Shown: piece after piece, positions 1-15,058 of the stretch
Layout: every line of letters begins with the position of its first letter
Position numbering within the stretch: position 1 is the stretch's first letter
From: Acidimicrobiales bacterium
GTDB lineage: Bacteria > Actinomycetota > Acidimicrobiia > Acidimicrobiales > VFJN01
Length of the DNA: 43,536 nucleotides
Direction of reading: 5' to 3'
Assembly: GCA_035316325.1 (NCBI GenBank)
Contig: DATHJB010000109.1
Coordinates: 1-43,536, forward strand
Program-made: the position numbers and the translations under genes
Notes under the pieces: model-generated
The model's database searches: none
The model's input: the letters and a program-made list of their open reading frames with translations, nothing else
Told to the model about the DNA's origin: nothing

Positions 1-7574
<7,574 letters not shown>

Positions 7575-7578
<4 letters not shown>

Positions 7579-8657
7579 GCCCCGTTGCCGGCGACCGCGG
7601 TGGCGAGCTGGGGCACGAGCTCGTCGATCAGGAACGGCAGGCTCAGCACCGTCACGAACGACGTGGCACCTCCCAGCGGCGACAGGTTCTCGACGAACGC
7701 CTCGTGGCGTCCCGTGTGCACGTCGAGCTTCGAGTAGATCGGATCCTGGTCGAACTCGGGCACGTCGGTCTCGACCGCGTTGACGATCCAGACGATGGCG
7801 TCGACGTCGATCAGGTCGAGCCGCTCGTCGCTGAGGTCGGCGCTGAACTGGGAGCCGGCCAGGTCCGCGATCTCCGATGGCTGGGTGAAGCCGAGGTCGG
7901 CCAGGAAGCGGCCCCGGGGGTCGTCGGGGGTGAACACGGAGACGAGGTTGTTGTAGGGCGAGGCCACCACCCCCTCCTTGCCGGCGAACTCCGGGTGGGC
8001 GGCCCGGGCGTCGGCGAGCTTCTGCTCGACCCCCGCCACCAGGTCCTCCGCCTTCCCGGACTGGCCGAGCACCCGTCCGATGGTGAGGGTCTGCTCGTCC
8101 CACGGGATGCCGTAGTCGGGGAGGTCGTCGGGCTGGGCAACCGTGGGGGCGATCTCGCTGAGGAGGTCGTAGTTCTCCTGGGTGAGGCCGGCGTAGAGGG
8201 CGAGGATCACGTCGGGCTGCAGCTCGGCGATCTTCTCGAAGGCGATGGTGGCCGGGTCGCCGACGATCTCGGGCTCGGCGTCGCCCAGCGCGTCCTGGGC
8301 CCAGGGCCAGGTGGCATAGGGATGGTCGCCGAACCAGTCGGTGACGCCAACGGGCGCGACGCCGAGGGCCAGCACGGCGTCGTGGTCGGTGAGGCCGACC
8401 GTCACCACCCGTTCGGGCCGGGCCTCGACGGTGGTCTCGCCGAACTTGTGCTCGACGGTGACGGGGAAGGTCTCGCCGGTCGCCACCTCTCCCCCGCCGT
8501 CGGACGCACCCGACGCGTCCGACCCGTCCGCACCGGACGCAGTGGCGTCGTCGCCGGAGTCGCCCCCGCACGCCCCTGCCACCAGCACGAGCACTGCGAG
8601 CAGGCACCAACCGAACCGAGTTCTCGACACCGTCGCCCGCTCCTTCGCCCGTCGCAT
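7575..8657 (-). CDS. Iron-siderophore ABC transporter substrate-binding lipoprotein (FepB/FecB type)
   Basis: 360 residues. The N-terminus is basic, followed by a hydrophobic segment and a lipobox ending VAGAC, so Cys30 should be lipidated after signal cleavage. A Gly/Ser/Asp-rich linker follows, then a periplasmic-binding fold of the cobalamin/Fe3+-siderophore family: [19 protein letters not shown], then [13 protein letters not shown], then a C-terminal lobe. The length is normal for the family. It should hand a ferric siderophore to a membrane permease, but no FecCD-type permease or ATPase is in the window. Its TGA overlaps the NRPS ATG, so the two are probably translated as a coupled pair and induced together under iron limitation. 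The start at 8657 lies 9 bases after a possible -10 element, which suggests a nearly leaderless transcript. An internal GTG at residue 10 would also leave a workable signal peptide. Confidence 0.92.
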
Positions 8658-8664
8658 GCCGACA

Positions 8665-8696
8665 CGATGTTAAGCAGACCTAATCTCTGTCGACAA
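8665..8696 (-). promoter_or_regulatory. Candidate promoter with overlapping IdeR/DtxR-type iron box
   Basis: On the minus strand, TTAGGTCTGCTTAACATCG (8683 to 8665) matches the actinobacterial iron-box consensus TTAGGTTAGGCTAACCTAA at 12 of 19 positions, including the whole left TTAGGT and the TAAC core of the right half. A possible -35 TTGTCG (8696-8691) and -10 TAACAT (8672-8667) are 18 bases apart, so the box spans the spacer and the -10. That is the position expected for iron-dependent repression. The genes served would be the siderophore-binding protein and NRPS. The right half-site is weak, so the call is provisional. Confidence 0.5.
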
Positions 8697-8742
8697 GCTC
8701 TCTTGGCGGAAGCCCAGCCGGGAGGTCAGGCACACTGAGCCC

Positions 8743-9351
8743 ATGGACGCGCTCGACGGGGTGGAGGTCACCGCCTTCCCGGACCCCGCGGCCTGGGAGT
8801 CCTGGCTCGCGGCGAACCACCAGCTGCAGGCCGGGGTCTGGCTGAAGCTGGCGAAGAAGAGCTCGGGCATCCCGTCGGTGACCGACGACGAGGTCGTCGA
8901 CATCGGGCTCTGCTACGGCTGGGTGTCCGGGCAGCGCAAGGCTCTCGACGAGGGCTACTACCTGCAGAAGTACGTGCCGCGCCGACCGCGGAGCCTGTGG
9001 TCGCAGGTGAACGTCGACAAGGTCGAGAAGCTGCTCGCCGCGGGTCGCATGCGCGAGCCCGGGATGGCCGAGGTGCGCGCCGCGCAGGCCGACGGCCGGT
9101 GGGATGCGGCCTACGCCTCCCAGAAGGAAGCCACCGTCCCACCCGACGTGGTCACGGCGCTGGAGGAGAACGCCAAGGCCAGGGCCGTCTTCGACGCGCT
9201 CGACCGGACCGCGCAGTACCGCCTCTACCTACCGGTGCTGCAGGCGTTGAGCCCCAAGGCTCGGGTCGCCCGCCTCCAGAAGCTGATCGCCCAGCTGGAG
9301 GCGGGCGCGGCTCCGGCTACGTCCGCTACTCGGACTCCGGGGTCCAGATGA
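8743..9351 (+). CDS. YdeI/OmpD-associated (OmdA) family protein
   Basis: 202 residues, soluble, no signal peptide. The pattern fits the YdeI/OmdA family: an N-terminal block with FPDPAAWESWLAANH, then VWLKLAKKSSG, the conserved DIGLCYGWVSGQRKALDEG, the stretch YVPRRPRSLWSQVN, and a C-terminal helical segment (ALEENAKARAVFDALDRTAQ) with a KARVARLQKLI end. Members are often annotated as bacteriocin-protection or OmpD-associated proteins, but the biochemical role is poorly defined and I do not assign one. A GGGAGGT sequence about 15 bases upstream supports the ATG. The gene is divergent from the siderophore block, and its last 26 bases overlap the end of the convergent gene at 9326. The final residues (ATSATRTPGSR) look like an unconserved tail. 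Confidence 0.82.
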   Translation: MDALDGVEVTAFPDPAAWESWLAANHQLQAGVWLKLAKKSSGIPSVTDDEVVDIGLCYGWVSGQRKALDEGYYLQKYVPRRPRSLWSQVNVDKVEKLLAAGRMREPGMAEVRAAQADGRWDAAYASQKEATVPPDVVTALEENAKARAVFDALDRTAQYRLYLPVLQALSPKARVARLQKLIAQLEAGAAPATSATRTPGSR

Positions 9352-10324
9352 GGGCGTCGAGGTCGGGTTCCTCGGTGAGCACGTCATAGGTAAGGGCCAT
9401 TTCGGCGAGGGCGGTGAGCTTGGCGCGGTCGACCTCGGCCGACCAGTCGTCGAGCGCCATCTCATCGAGCAGCTCGGGCGTGGTGTCCGTCTCGGCCAGG
9501 ATGACCTCGCCCATCGCCTCCGTGTCGGAGGACGCCTCGATGGAGCGCACCAGCGCCCGGTGGAAGGCGTTGGCCAGCTCGGGGTTGTCCGCCAGCCACT
9601 CCTCGGAACCGAAGACCAGGCCCAGCGGCAGCCCCGGGAGCGCCTCGTAGTAGGGGTCGAGCAGGGTCACCAGGCCCGCCTGCTCGCCCAGGGTGACGAA
9701 GGGCTCGGGCTCGGAGGCAGCGTCGACCTGGCCGCTCTCCACGGCGGCGATCATGTCGGGGAACGGCACCTCCACGAACTCGACGTCGAGGGGGTCGATG
9801 CCGTTGGCGTCGAGGATCGCCTTGATCGTCACGTCGTCGATGCCGCTGAGGCCGTTGACCGCGACCGTCTTGCCGGCCAGGTCCTCGACGCTGTCGATGC
9901 CGCTATCGGCCTTCACGAGCAGGCCGTTGATGTGCGCGTCGGGCGTCGAGGCCCCGTTGGTGAGGTTGGAGACGACCTGGATCCCGACGTTGTTCTCGCG
10001 GGCCTGCAGGGTCGACACGTACTCGCCGATGGCGAACTGGTAGTCGTCGTTGAGCACGGCCGGCGTGAGCTCGGCACCGCCCCCGCCGATCTCCGTGGTG
10101 ACCTCGAGGCCCTCCTCCTCGAAGTAGCCCTGCTCGATGCCGTACCAGAGGGGTGCGAGGCCGGAGAGCGGCAGGATGCCCACCTTGATCGGGGTGAGCT
10201 CCTCGGTACCGTCGTCGGTACCGCTGGCGTCGTCGCCGGTGTCCTCGTCGTCACCACAGGCGGCAGCGAAAAGGGCCGTTGCCAGGAGCAGGCCCAGAAG
10301 CGCCGTGGTCGGTTTCCTTGTCAC
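9326..10324 (-). CDS. SsuA/NMT1-like ABC transporter substrate-binding lipoprotein
   Basis: 332 residues with a GTG start preceded by AAGGAAGT. The signal peptide ends in a lipobox (LFAAAC, Cys23), followed by an acidic linker. The mature part has features of the nitrate/sulfonate/taurine/thiamine-precursor binding family: IKVGILPLSGLAPLWYGIEQ, then GYFEEEGLEV, AIGEYVSTLQARE, and the hinge DLAGKTVAVNGLSG. The substrate cannot be read from sequence; sulfonates, aromatic acids and pyrimidine or thiamine precursors are all possible. It is the likely receptor for the permeases and ATPase at 11355-13785, on the same strand, although a methyltransferase gene lies in between. Its end overlaps the convergent YdeI-like gene by 26 bases. 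Confidence 0.88.
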   Translation of the reverse strand: MTRKPTTALLGLLLATALFAAACGDDEDTGDDASGTDDGTEELTPIKVGILPLSGLAPLWYGIEQGYFEEEGLEVTTEIGGGGAELTPAVLNDDYQFAIGEYVSTLQARENNVGIQVVSNLTNGASTPDAHINGLLVKADSGIDSVEDLAGKTVAVNGLSGIDDVTIKAILDANGIDPLDVEFVEVPFPDMIAAVESGQVDAASEPEPFVTLGEQAGLVTLLDPYYEALPGLPLGLVFGSEEWLADNPELANAFHRALVRSIEASSDTEAMGEVILAETDTTPELLDEMALDDWSAEVDRAKLTALAEMALTYDVLTEEPDLDALIWTPESE

Positions 10325-10389
10325 GTGACTTCCTTGCAGGGTCGTGCGTCGAACGCGCTGTGGCTGTGCTGTCGTGCTGTCGGGTGCCG

Positions 10390-11226
10390 TCAGGGCTTAC
10401 GTCCGACACCGCAGGGATGCCGGGTCTCGTACTCGGGGAGCGGTCCGTCGGGGTGCCAGTGGTCGACGAACACCAGCCCGGGGTCGACCAGCTCCGTGCC
10501 CTCGAAGAACTCGGCCAGCTCGGCACGGGTGCGGGGGAACAGGGTGAAGTCGGTTCCCGGGAACCCGTTCGTCACCTCGCCGAGGTTGGTCAGCTCGTCG
10601 TTCTCGCGGCCGATGTGCTCGAGCACCAGGTAGCTGCCCGAGGAGACCGCGTCGAGGTAGCGGCGGACCATCACCTTCGGGTTCTGCTCGTCGCGGAAGT
10701 GGTGGAGGACGCCGACGATCACGAGGGCGACCGGCTGGCTGAAGTCGAGCGTCTCGGCTGCCTGGCTCAGGATGCTCTGGTGGTCCTGGATGTCGCCGAA
10801 GATGAACGACGTCCGGCCCTCCGAGGTGCTCGCCCGCAGCGTGTGGGCGTGGGCGAGGACCACCGGGTCGTGGTCGACGTAGACGATGCGGCTGTCCGGC
10901 GCCGTCTCCTGGGCCACGGCGTGGACGTTGTCGGCGTTCGGGATGCCGGTGCCGAGGTCGAGGAACTGGCGGACGCCGGCCTCGCCGGCCAGGTAGCGCA
11001 CGGCGCGGCCGAGGAAGTTGCGGTTGGCGCGCACGCGCTTGCGGGCCAGGTCGACGCCCCCCGCCGAGGCGTACATCTGGTGGATGGCCTCCCGGTCGAC
11101 CTCGAAGTTGTCGACGCCTCCCAACAGGTAGTCGTAGGCACGCGCCGCCTGGGCGACGGACGTGTCGACGATCTGGTTGCCGTGTGGGGGCGACAGGGAC
11201 TCAGGCTGTGGGTCGCTCGGCATCAT
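10390..11226 (-). CDS. SAM-dependent methyltransferase, DUF574 (Methyltransf_19) family
   Basis: 278 residues. The family hallmarks are present in order: NQIVDTSVAQAARAYDYLLGG near the N-terminus, NFEVDREAI, the cofactor-binding motif QFLDLGTGIPNADNVHAVAQ, the acidic loop VYVDHDPVVLAHA, FGDIQDH, and LVIVGVLHHFRDEQ. This group is abundant in actinomycetes, and its methyl acceptors are mostly unknown. The start is an ATGATG pair preceded by GGGAGGTGC, so translation could begin at 11226 or 11223. The gene has its own 128-base upstream gap containing dyad symmetry, so it is probably transcribed separately from the ATPase gene upstream and may read on into the binding-protein gene downstream. Its placement inside an ABC transporter locus is unusual. 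Confidence 0.9.
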   Translation of the reverse strand: MMPSDPQPESLSPPHGNQIVDTSVAQAARAYDYLLGGVDNFEVDREAIHQMYASAGGVDLARKRVRANRNFLGRAVRYLAGEAGVRQFLDLGTGIPNADNVHAVAQETAPDSRIVYVDHDPVVLAHAHTLRASTSEGRTSFIFGDIQDHQSILSQAAETLDFSQPVALVIVGVLHHFRDEQNPKVMVRRYLDAVSSGSYLVLEHIGRENDELTNLGEVTNGFPGTDFTLFPRTRAELAEFFEGTELVDPGLVFVDHWHPDGPLPEYETRHPCGVGRKP

Positions 11227-11242
11227 GCACCTCCCTGTTCGT

Positions 11243-11290
11243 CTGACCGGCTCAGGTATACCCCGCGGGGGCGATCGACCGCTCGGTCAG
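11243..11290. promoter_or_regulatory. Dyad-symmetric region upstream of the methyltransferase gene
   Basis: CTGACCG (11243-11249) and CGGTCAG (11284-11290) are inverted arms enclosing the palindrome CCCCGCGGGG (11261-11270). A TATACC-like -10 element (minus strand) lies between the arms, close to the methyltransferase start. It could be a repressor operator or a hairpin ending the upstream transporter transcript. No regulator is assigned. Confidence 0.3.
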
Positions 11291-11354
11291 GTGCCCACTC
11301 GTCTTCCCAGGGTCCGCACAATAGACCATGGCACGACTCCGGAAAGTACGCCGT

Positions 11355-12146
11355 TCAGCGGGGTTTTCGCGCCCGTTGCGCCTCCTCCCGGACCGATGCG
11401 AAGACCTGGCTCCGAAGCGCCGCGAACTCGGGTTTCACCCGGGTCTCGATCTGATCGCGCGGCCGGGGCAGGTCGACGTCGACGGTCTCCTTCACCCGGG
11501 CGGGCGACGCGGTGAGCACCACGATCCGGTCGGCCACGTAGGCCGCCTCGTCGATGTCGTGGGTGACGAACACCACGGTGAACCCGGTGCGCTCCCACAC
11601 GTCGAGCAGCAGGTCCTGGAGCTCGGCCCGGGTCTGGGCGTCGACCGAGGCGAAGGGCTCGTCGAGGAGCAGGACCTCGGGCCGGTAGGCCAGTGCCCGG
11701 GCGATGGCGACCCGCTGCTGCATGCCGGCCGACAGCTGCCAGGGGTACCTGGGCCCCTGCCCGGCGAGGCCGACGTCGGCGAGGGCGTCGGCGGCCAGCC
11801 GGTCGCGCTCGGCGCGCGGCGTCCGGCGGGCCTTCAACGGCAGCACGACGTTGGCGTGCACCGTCATCCAGGGCAGCAGCGACCGGCTGTAGTCCTGGAA
11901 CACCAGCGCCATCGAGGGAGGCGGGGCGACGACGACCCGGTCGTCGAGGCGGGTGGCCCCCGAGGTCGGGGCCATCAGGCCCGAGATGCAGCGCAGCAGC
12001 GTCGTCTTGCCACAGCCCGACGGGCCGACGATGCACAGCAGCTCGCCGGGCTGCACGGTCAGGGTCACGTCCTCGACCGCGATGGTGGCGTCCGGTCCGG
12101 TGCCGTACTCCTTGTGGAGGCGGTCGATCTCCAGGCTGCTGCTCAT
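11355..12146 (-). CDS. ABC transporter ATP-binding protein (SsuB/TauB/NrtD type)
   Basis: 263 residues. Walker A is GPSGCGKTT, the Q-loop lies in LVFQDYSRSLLPWMTV, the signature reads LSAGMQQRVAIARAL, Walker B is VLLLDEPFASVD, and the switch histidine is in FVTHDIDEAAYVAD. These are hallmarks of the importer ATPases that serve nitrate, sulfonate, taurine and thiamine-precursor systems. The signature has LSAGM in place of the usual LSGGM. ATG 12146 overlaps the TGA of the permease gene (ATGA), so an open frame extending further upstream is not the real N-terminus. It should energise the two permeases encoded upstream, with the NMT1-like lipoprotein as receptor. Confidence 0.95.
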   Translation of the reverse strand: MSSSLEIDRLHKEYGTGPDATIAVEDVTLTVQPGELLCIVGPSGCGKTTLLRCISGLMAPTSGATRLDDRVVVAPPPSMALVFQDYSRSLLPWMTVHANVVLPLKARRTPRAERDRLAADALADVGLAGQGPRYPWQLSAGMQQRVAIARALAYRPEVLLLDEPFASVDAQTRAELQDLLLDVWERTGFTVVFVTHDIDEAAYVADRIVVLTASPARVKETVDVDLPRPRDQIETRVKPEFAALRSQVFASVREEAQRARKPR

Positions 12147-12949
12147 CGGAGGAGCCCCGGGGTCTCGGAGAGGCCTCCCGCCCGGGCGCCGCGGTGCCAG
12201 CGCATGACCCGGCTCTCCACGGCGACGAACAGCAGGTTCACCACCAGGCCGATCAGGCCGATCACGATCACCCCTGCGTAGGAGCTGGCGGTGTCGAAGC
12301 TGCGCTGGTCCGACCGGATCTGGAACCCGAGCCCGTTCGTGCCGCCCCGCATCTCGCTGACCACCATCAGCAGCAGCGCCACCGACAGCCCGATGCGCAG
12401 CCCGGCGGCGATCTTGGGCCCGGCCGCCGGGAGGATCACCCGGGTGATCCGCAGCCAGGGGCCGAGGCGGAAGCTGCGGGCGACGTCGAGCACCTGCTGG
12501 TCGACGCCCCGGACGCCGTCGACGGTGTTCAGCAGCACCGGCCACACCGACCCGAGGACGATCAGCGCCACCTTCGACCCGTCGCCGATGCCGAACAGCA
12601 CCAGCGCGACGGGGAACAGGAGCGGCGACGGGATCGACCGGACAAACTCGGTGACGGGCTGGGTGGTGCGCCGCAGCCGGGGGGCGAGGCCGATCGCGGT
12701 CCCGGCCACGACCCCGGCCATCGCCGCGATCAGGTAGCCGAGCCCGAACCGGCGCAGGCTGGGCCACAGGTCGCTGCTCACCCGGCCGTGCAGCCAGTCG
12801 TCACGCAGGCTCTCGACGATGTCGGCCAGCGGTGGGAAGAGGTACGACGTGCTGTCACGGGACGTCCACCACCACAGCGTGACCAGGCCGACCGGCAGGA
12901 CCAACTGCAGGGGCAGCCGACCGAGTGGGCCGAGCCGGGCGAGCGTCAC
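12143..12949 (-). CDS. ABC transporter permease (SsuC/TauC type), second subunit
   Basis: 268 residues from a GTG at 12949 whose GTGA overlaps the stop of the first permease gene. It has about six membrane segments, including LPLQLVLPVGLVTLWWW near the start, GLGYLIAAMAGVVAGTAIGLA, and IVIGLIGLVVNLLFVAVE near the end. The cytoplasmic coupling (EAA) loop is recognisable around SFRLGPWLRITRVILPAAGP. The last residues run over the ATPase start. It is clearly related to, but distinct from, the neighbouring permease, so the transporter is probably a heterodimer. Most SsuC-type systems use a homodimer. Confidence 0.93.
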   Translation of the reverse strand: MTLARLGPLGRLPLQLVLPVGLVTLWWWTSRDSTSYLFPPLADIVESLRDDWLHGRVSSDLWPSLRRFGLGYLIAAMAGVVAGTAIGLAPRLRRTTQPVTEFVRSIPSPLLFPVALVLFGIGDGSKVALIVLGSVWPVLLNTVDGVRGVDQQVLDVARSFRLGPWLRITRVILPAAGPKIAAGLRIGLSVALLLMVVSEMRGGTNGLGFQIRSDQRSFDTASSYAGVIVIGLIGLVVNLLFVAVESRVMRWHRGARAGGLSETPGLLR

Positions 12950-13785
12950 AGCCCGCCCGCCGCCGTGCGCCGCTGGCTCGGGTGCCACCACAACCAGCGT
13001 CGCTCCACGGCCCCGAAGGCCAGGTTCACGACCAGGCCCAGCAGCCCGGTCACGACGATCCAGGCGTACGCCTCGTCGTAGGCGCCGCCGCTCTGGGCGA
13101 CGAGCACCTCCCGTCCGACTCCGGGGACGCCGACGACGTACTCGCCGGTGACGACCAGGATCAGCGCCACCGACGCCGAGATCCGCAGGCCGGTGGCCAG
13201 GAAGGGGGCGCAGCTCGGCAGGGTGATGCGCCGCACCCGCTCGAGCCGTCCCAGGCCGTAGGCGCGGCCCATGTCCTGGGCGACCGGGTCGACGTCGGCG
13301 ACGCCGTACATCACCTGGAACAGCAGCGGGAACGCCGCCGCGAGCGCGCCCAGCGCGATGGTCAGCGACGACTGCGTGCCGAAGGCCAGCACGAGCACCG
13401 GCACCAGCGCCACCGACGGGACCGGGCGCAGGAACTCCACCGTGAACCGGCACAGCCGCGCGGCGAGGCGGCTGGCGCCCATCAGCACCCCGAGGGGCAC
13501 GGCGACCAGCGTCGCCACCACCATCGCCCACACCCAGGCTCCGAGCGTGTGGCCGACCGCGTCCCACAGCTCCTCCGTGCCCAGCAGGTCCCCGAGCGCA
13601 GCGGCCACCTCGGTGGTGGTCGGGAACGACGAGCGGGGCAGCAACCCGATCCGGGGCGCCACCTCGAAGAACCCCAGCACCACCCCGATCCCGAGCAACG
13701 GCAAGGCGACAGCCTCTACGGCATCCCTTCCCCGCAACCCGTGGTCTCGCACCCGACAGGAACATACAGGGTCATCCGACCCCAT
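12946..13785 (-). CDS. ABC transporter permease (SsuC/TauC type), first subunit
   Basis: 279 residues with about six transmembrane helices (AVALPLLGIGVVLGFFEVA, then WVWAMVVATLVAVPLGVLMG, then WIVVTGLLGLVVNLAFGAVE). The coupling loop is GLGRLERVRRITLPSCAP. ATG 13785 is supported by GAGG about 7 bases upstream. A GTG at residue 12 would remove a Cys-containing prefix and is an alternative start. It begins 10 bases after the stop of the membrane-protein gene at 13796, and the next permease starts within its stop codon, so 14335 to 11355 is probably one transcript. Substrate unknown. Confidence 0.92.
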   Translation of the reverse strand: MGSDDPVCSCRVRDHGLRGRDAVEAVALPLLGIGVVLGFFEVAPRIGLLPRSSFPTTTEVAAALGDLLGTEELWDAVGHTLGAWVWAMVVATLVAVPLGVLMGASRLAARLCRFTVEFLRPVPSVALVPVLVLAFGTQSSLTIALGALAAAFPLLFQVMYGVADVDPVAQDMGRAYGLGRLERVRRITLPSCAPFLATGLRISASVALILVVTGEYVVGVPGVGREVLVAQSGGAYDEAYAWIVVTGLLGLVVNLAFGAVERRWLWWHPSQRRTAAGGL

Positions 13786-13795
13786 CCGTGATCCT

Positions 13796-14335
13796 CTACT
13801 GGCGGGGCAGGGAGAACGCGGACATCGCGGTGGCGTAGATGCTGAGGAAGCCCGTGGCGAACGACGCGAGGATCGACCAGGTGAGGTCCTCGCGGCTGGG
13901 GTGGAAGCCTCCGAGCAGCCAGGGAAGGGTCACGGTGACGAGCACGCCGAGCGAGCCCTGGACCTCGGTGAGGACCAGCGACGTGGCGCCGGTGAGCTTC
14001 GCCACGGGCCGGACGCGCCGCACGGTCTCGACGTTGGCGGCGACCAACACCACGCTCAGCGCCACGAGGAGCAGCCGGGGCCAGGCCGGCTCCAGCACGA
14101 CCAGGGCCAGCGCGAGACCGATGGGGATGGCGTACAGCACCAGCACGATCCGGGTGCTGGCCCGGAAGTAGAGGTCGACCGCGTCGGTGTCCGCCGGGCG
14201 CTCCGGGTGACGGTCGCCCGCCTCCAGGTAGAAGAAGATGCCGACCAGGAACAGGCCGATGAGGCCGGCGGAGATCTCCGCCATCTGGAGCAGGAAGCCG
14301 TCGGACACGTCGCGCACGGTCCCAGGATCCGGCAT
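13796..14335 (-). CDS. Hypothetical multi-pass membrane protein
   Basis: 179 residues, family not recognised. About five hydrophobic segments are visible: ISAGLIGLFLVGIFFYLEAG, IVLVLYAIPIGLALALVVLE, LLLVALSVVLVAANVETV, a segment around LGVLVTVTLPWLLGG, and LASFATGFLSIYATAMSAFS. The N-terminus is short and polar and the C-terminus ends SLPRQ just after the last helix. A GTG at residue 7 is an alternative start. It ends only 10 bases before the first permease gene, and the ribosome-binding site of that gene overlaps its stop region, so it is probably the first gene of the transporter operon. A role in transport is possible but has no sequence support beyond position. Confidence 0.7.
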   Translation of the reverse strand: MPDPGTVRDVSDGFLLQMAEISAGLIGLFLVGIFFYLEAGDRHPERPADTDAVDLYFRASTRIVLVLYAIPIGLALALVVLEPAWPRLLLVALSVVLVAANVETVRRVRPVAKLTGATSLVLTEVQGSLGVLVTVTLPWLLGGFHPSREDLTWSILASFATGFLSIYATAMSAFSLPRQ

Positions 14336-14472
14336 CGAGAGGTCGGTCGGTAGAGACCGATGTCGTCAGTGCGCCGTGATGTTCGTCATCGTCAGCCGGT
14401 GACGTCGGCATCTACCGGCCGCGGCGATCCCGGCGCAGAGTCGACCTCGTCCCCACCCAGGAGGAGAGCCGA

Positions 14473-15048
14473 ATGATCGTCGCCCCCAACCTCACCGCCC
14501 CCGCCCCCGACACCCGCTCGGTCGCCCCCACCGGCCCCCTCCCCCGAAGGACGGCGGGCCGGGTGCTCGGAGCGTCCCTGGTCGCCACCGGGCTGATGGC
14601 CGGGTTCTTCTACGCCTGGGCCGTCTCGGTGATGCTCGGCCTGGCCAAGACCGACGACCGCACGTTCGTGCTGTCGATGCAGCGGATCAACGAGGCGGTC
14701 CAGAACGCCGCGTTCCTGCCCGTCTTCTTCGGCGCCTTCGTGCTCCCGGCCGTCGCCGCGATGCTGCACCGGCGCCTGGGCCTGCGGGACGCCACACGGT
14801 GGATCGTGGCCGCAGTGGCCCTCTACGGCGTGGCGCTCGCCGTCACGTTCGGGATCAACATCCCGCTCAACGACCAGCTCGACCGGGCCGGCGACCCCGA
14901 CCTGATCACGAACCTGGCGGCGGTCCGCAACGACTTCGAGGGCCCGTGGGTGGCCTGGAACGTGGTGCGCGCCCTGCTGTCGACGGCGGCGCTGGGATGC
15001 CTGGGTCGGGCCCTCGTGCTCCACGGCGGCTCGACGAGGCGCAGCTGA
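14473..15048 (+). CDS. DUF1772 domain-containing membrane protein
   Basis: 191 residues. After a Pro/Thr-rich start come four membrane segments: VLGASLVATGLMAGFFYAWA, AAFLPVFFGAFVLPAVAAML, WIVAAVALYGVALAVTFG, and a last helix around VRALLSTAALGCLG. The conserved features of the family are present: the early membrane segment ending in FFYAWAVSVM, the helix with MQRINEAVQNAAF, the motif NIPLNDQLD, and a Trp/Arg pair near WVAWNVVRALLS. DUF1772 includes anthrone-oxygenase-like proteins, but most bacterial members have no known activity. The start follows a strong AGGAGGAG sequence. It lies 10 bases ahead of the sensor genes, so it may be co-transcribed with them. Confidence 0.85.
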   Translation: MIVAPNLTAPAPDTRSVAPTGPLPRRTAGRVLGASLVATGLMAGFFYAWAVSVMLGLAKTDDRTFVLSMQRINEAVQNAAFLPVFFGAFVLPAVAAMLHRRLGLRDATRWIVAAVALYGVALAVTFGINIPLNDQLDRAGDPDLITNLAAVRNDFEGPWVAWNVVRALLSTAALGCLGRALVLHGGSTRRS

Positions 15049-15058
15049 GCCGGTCGTC

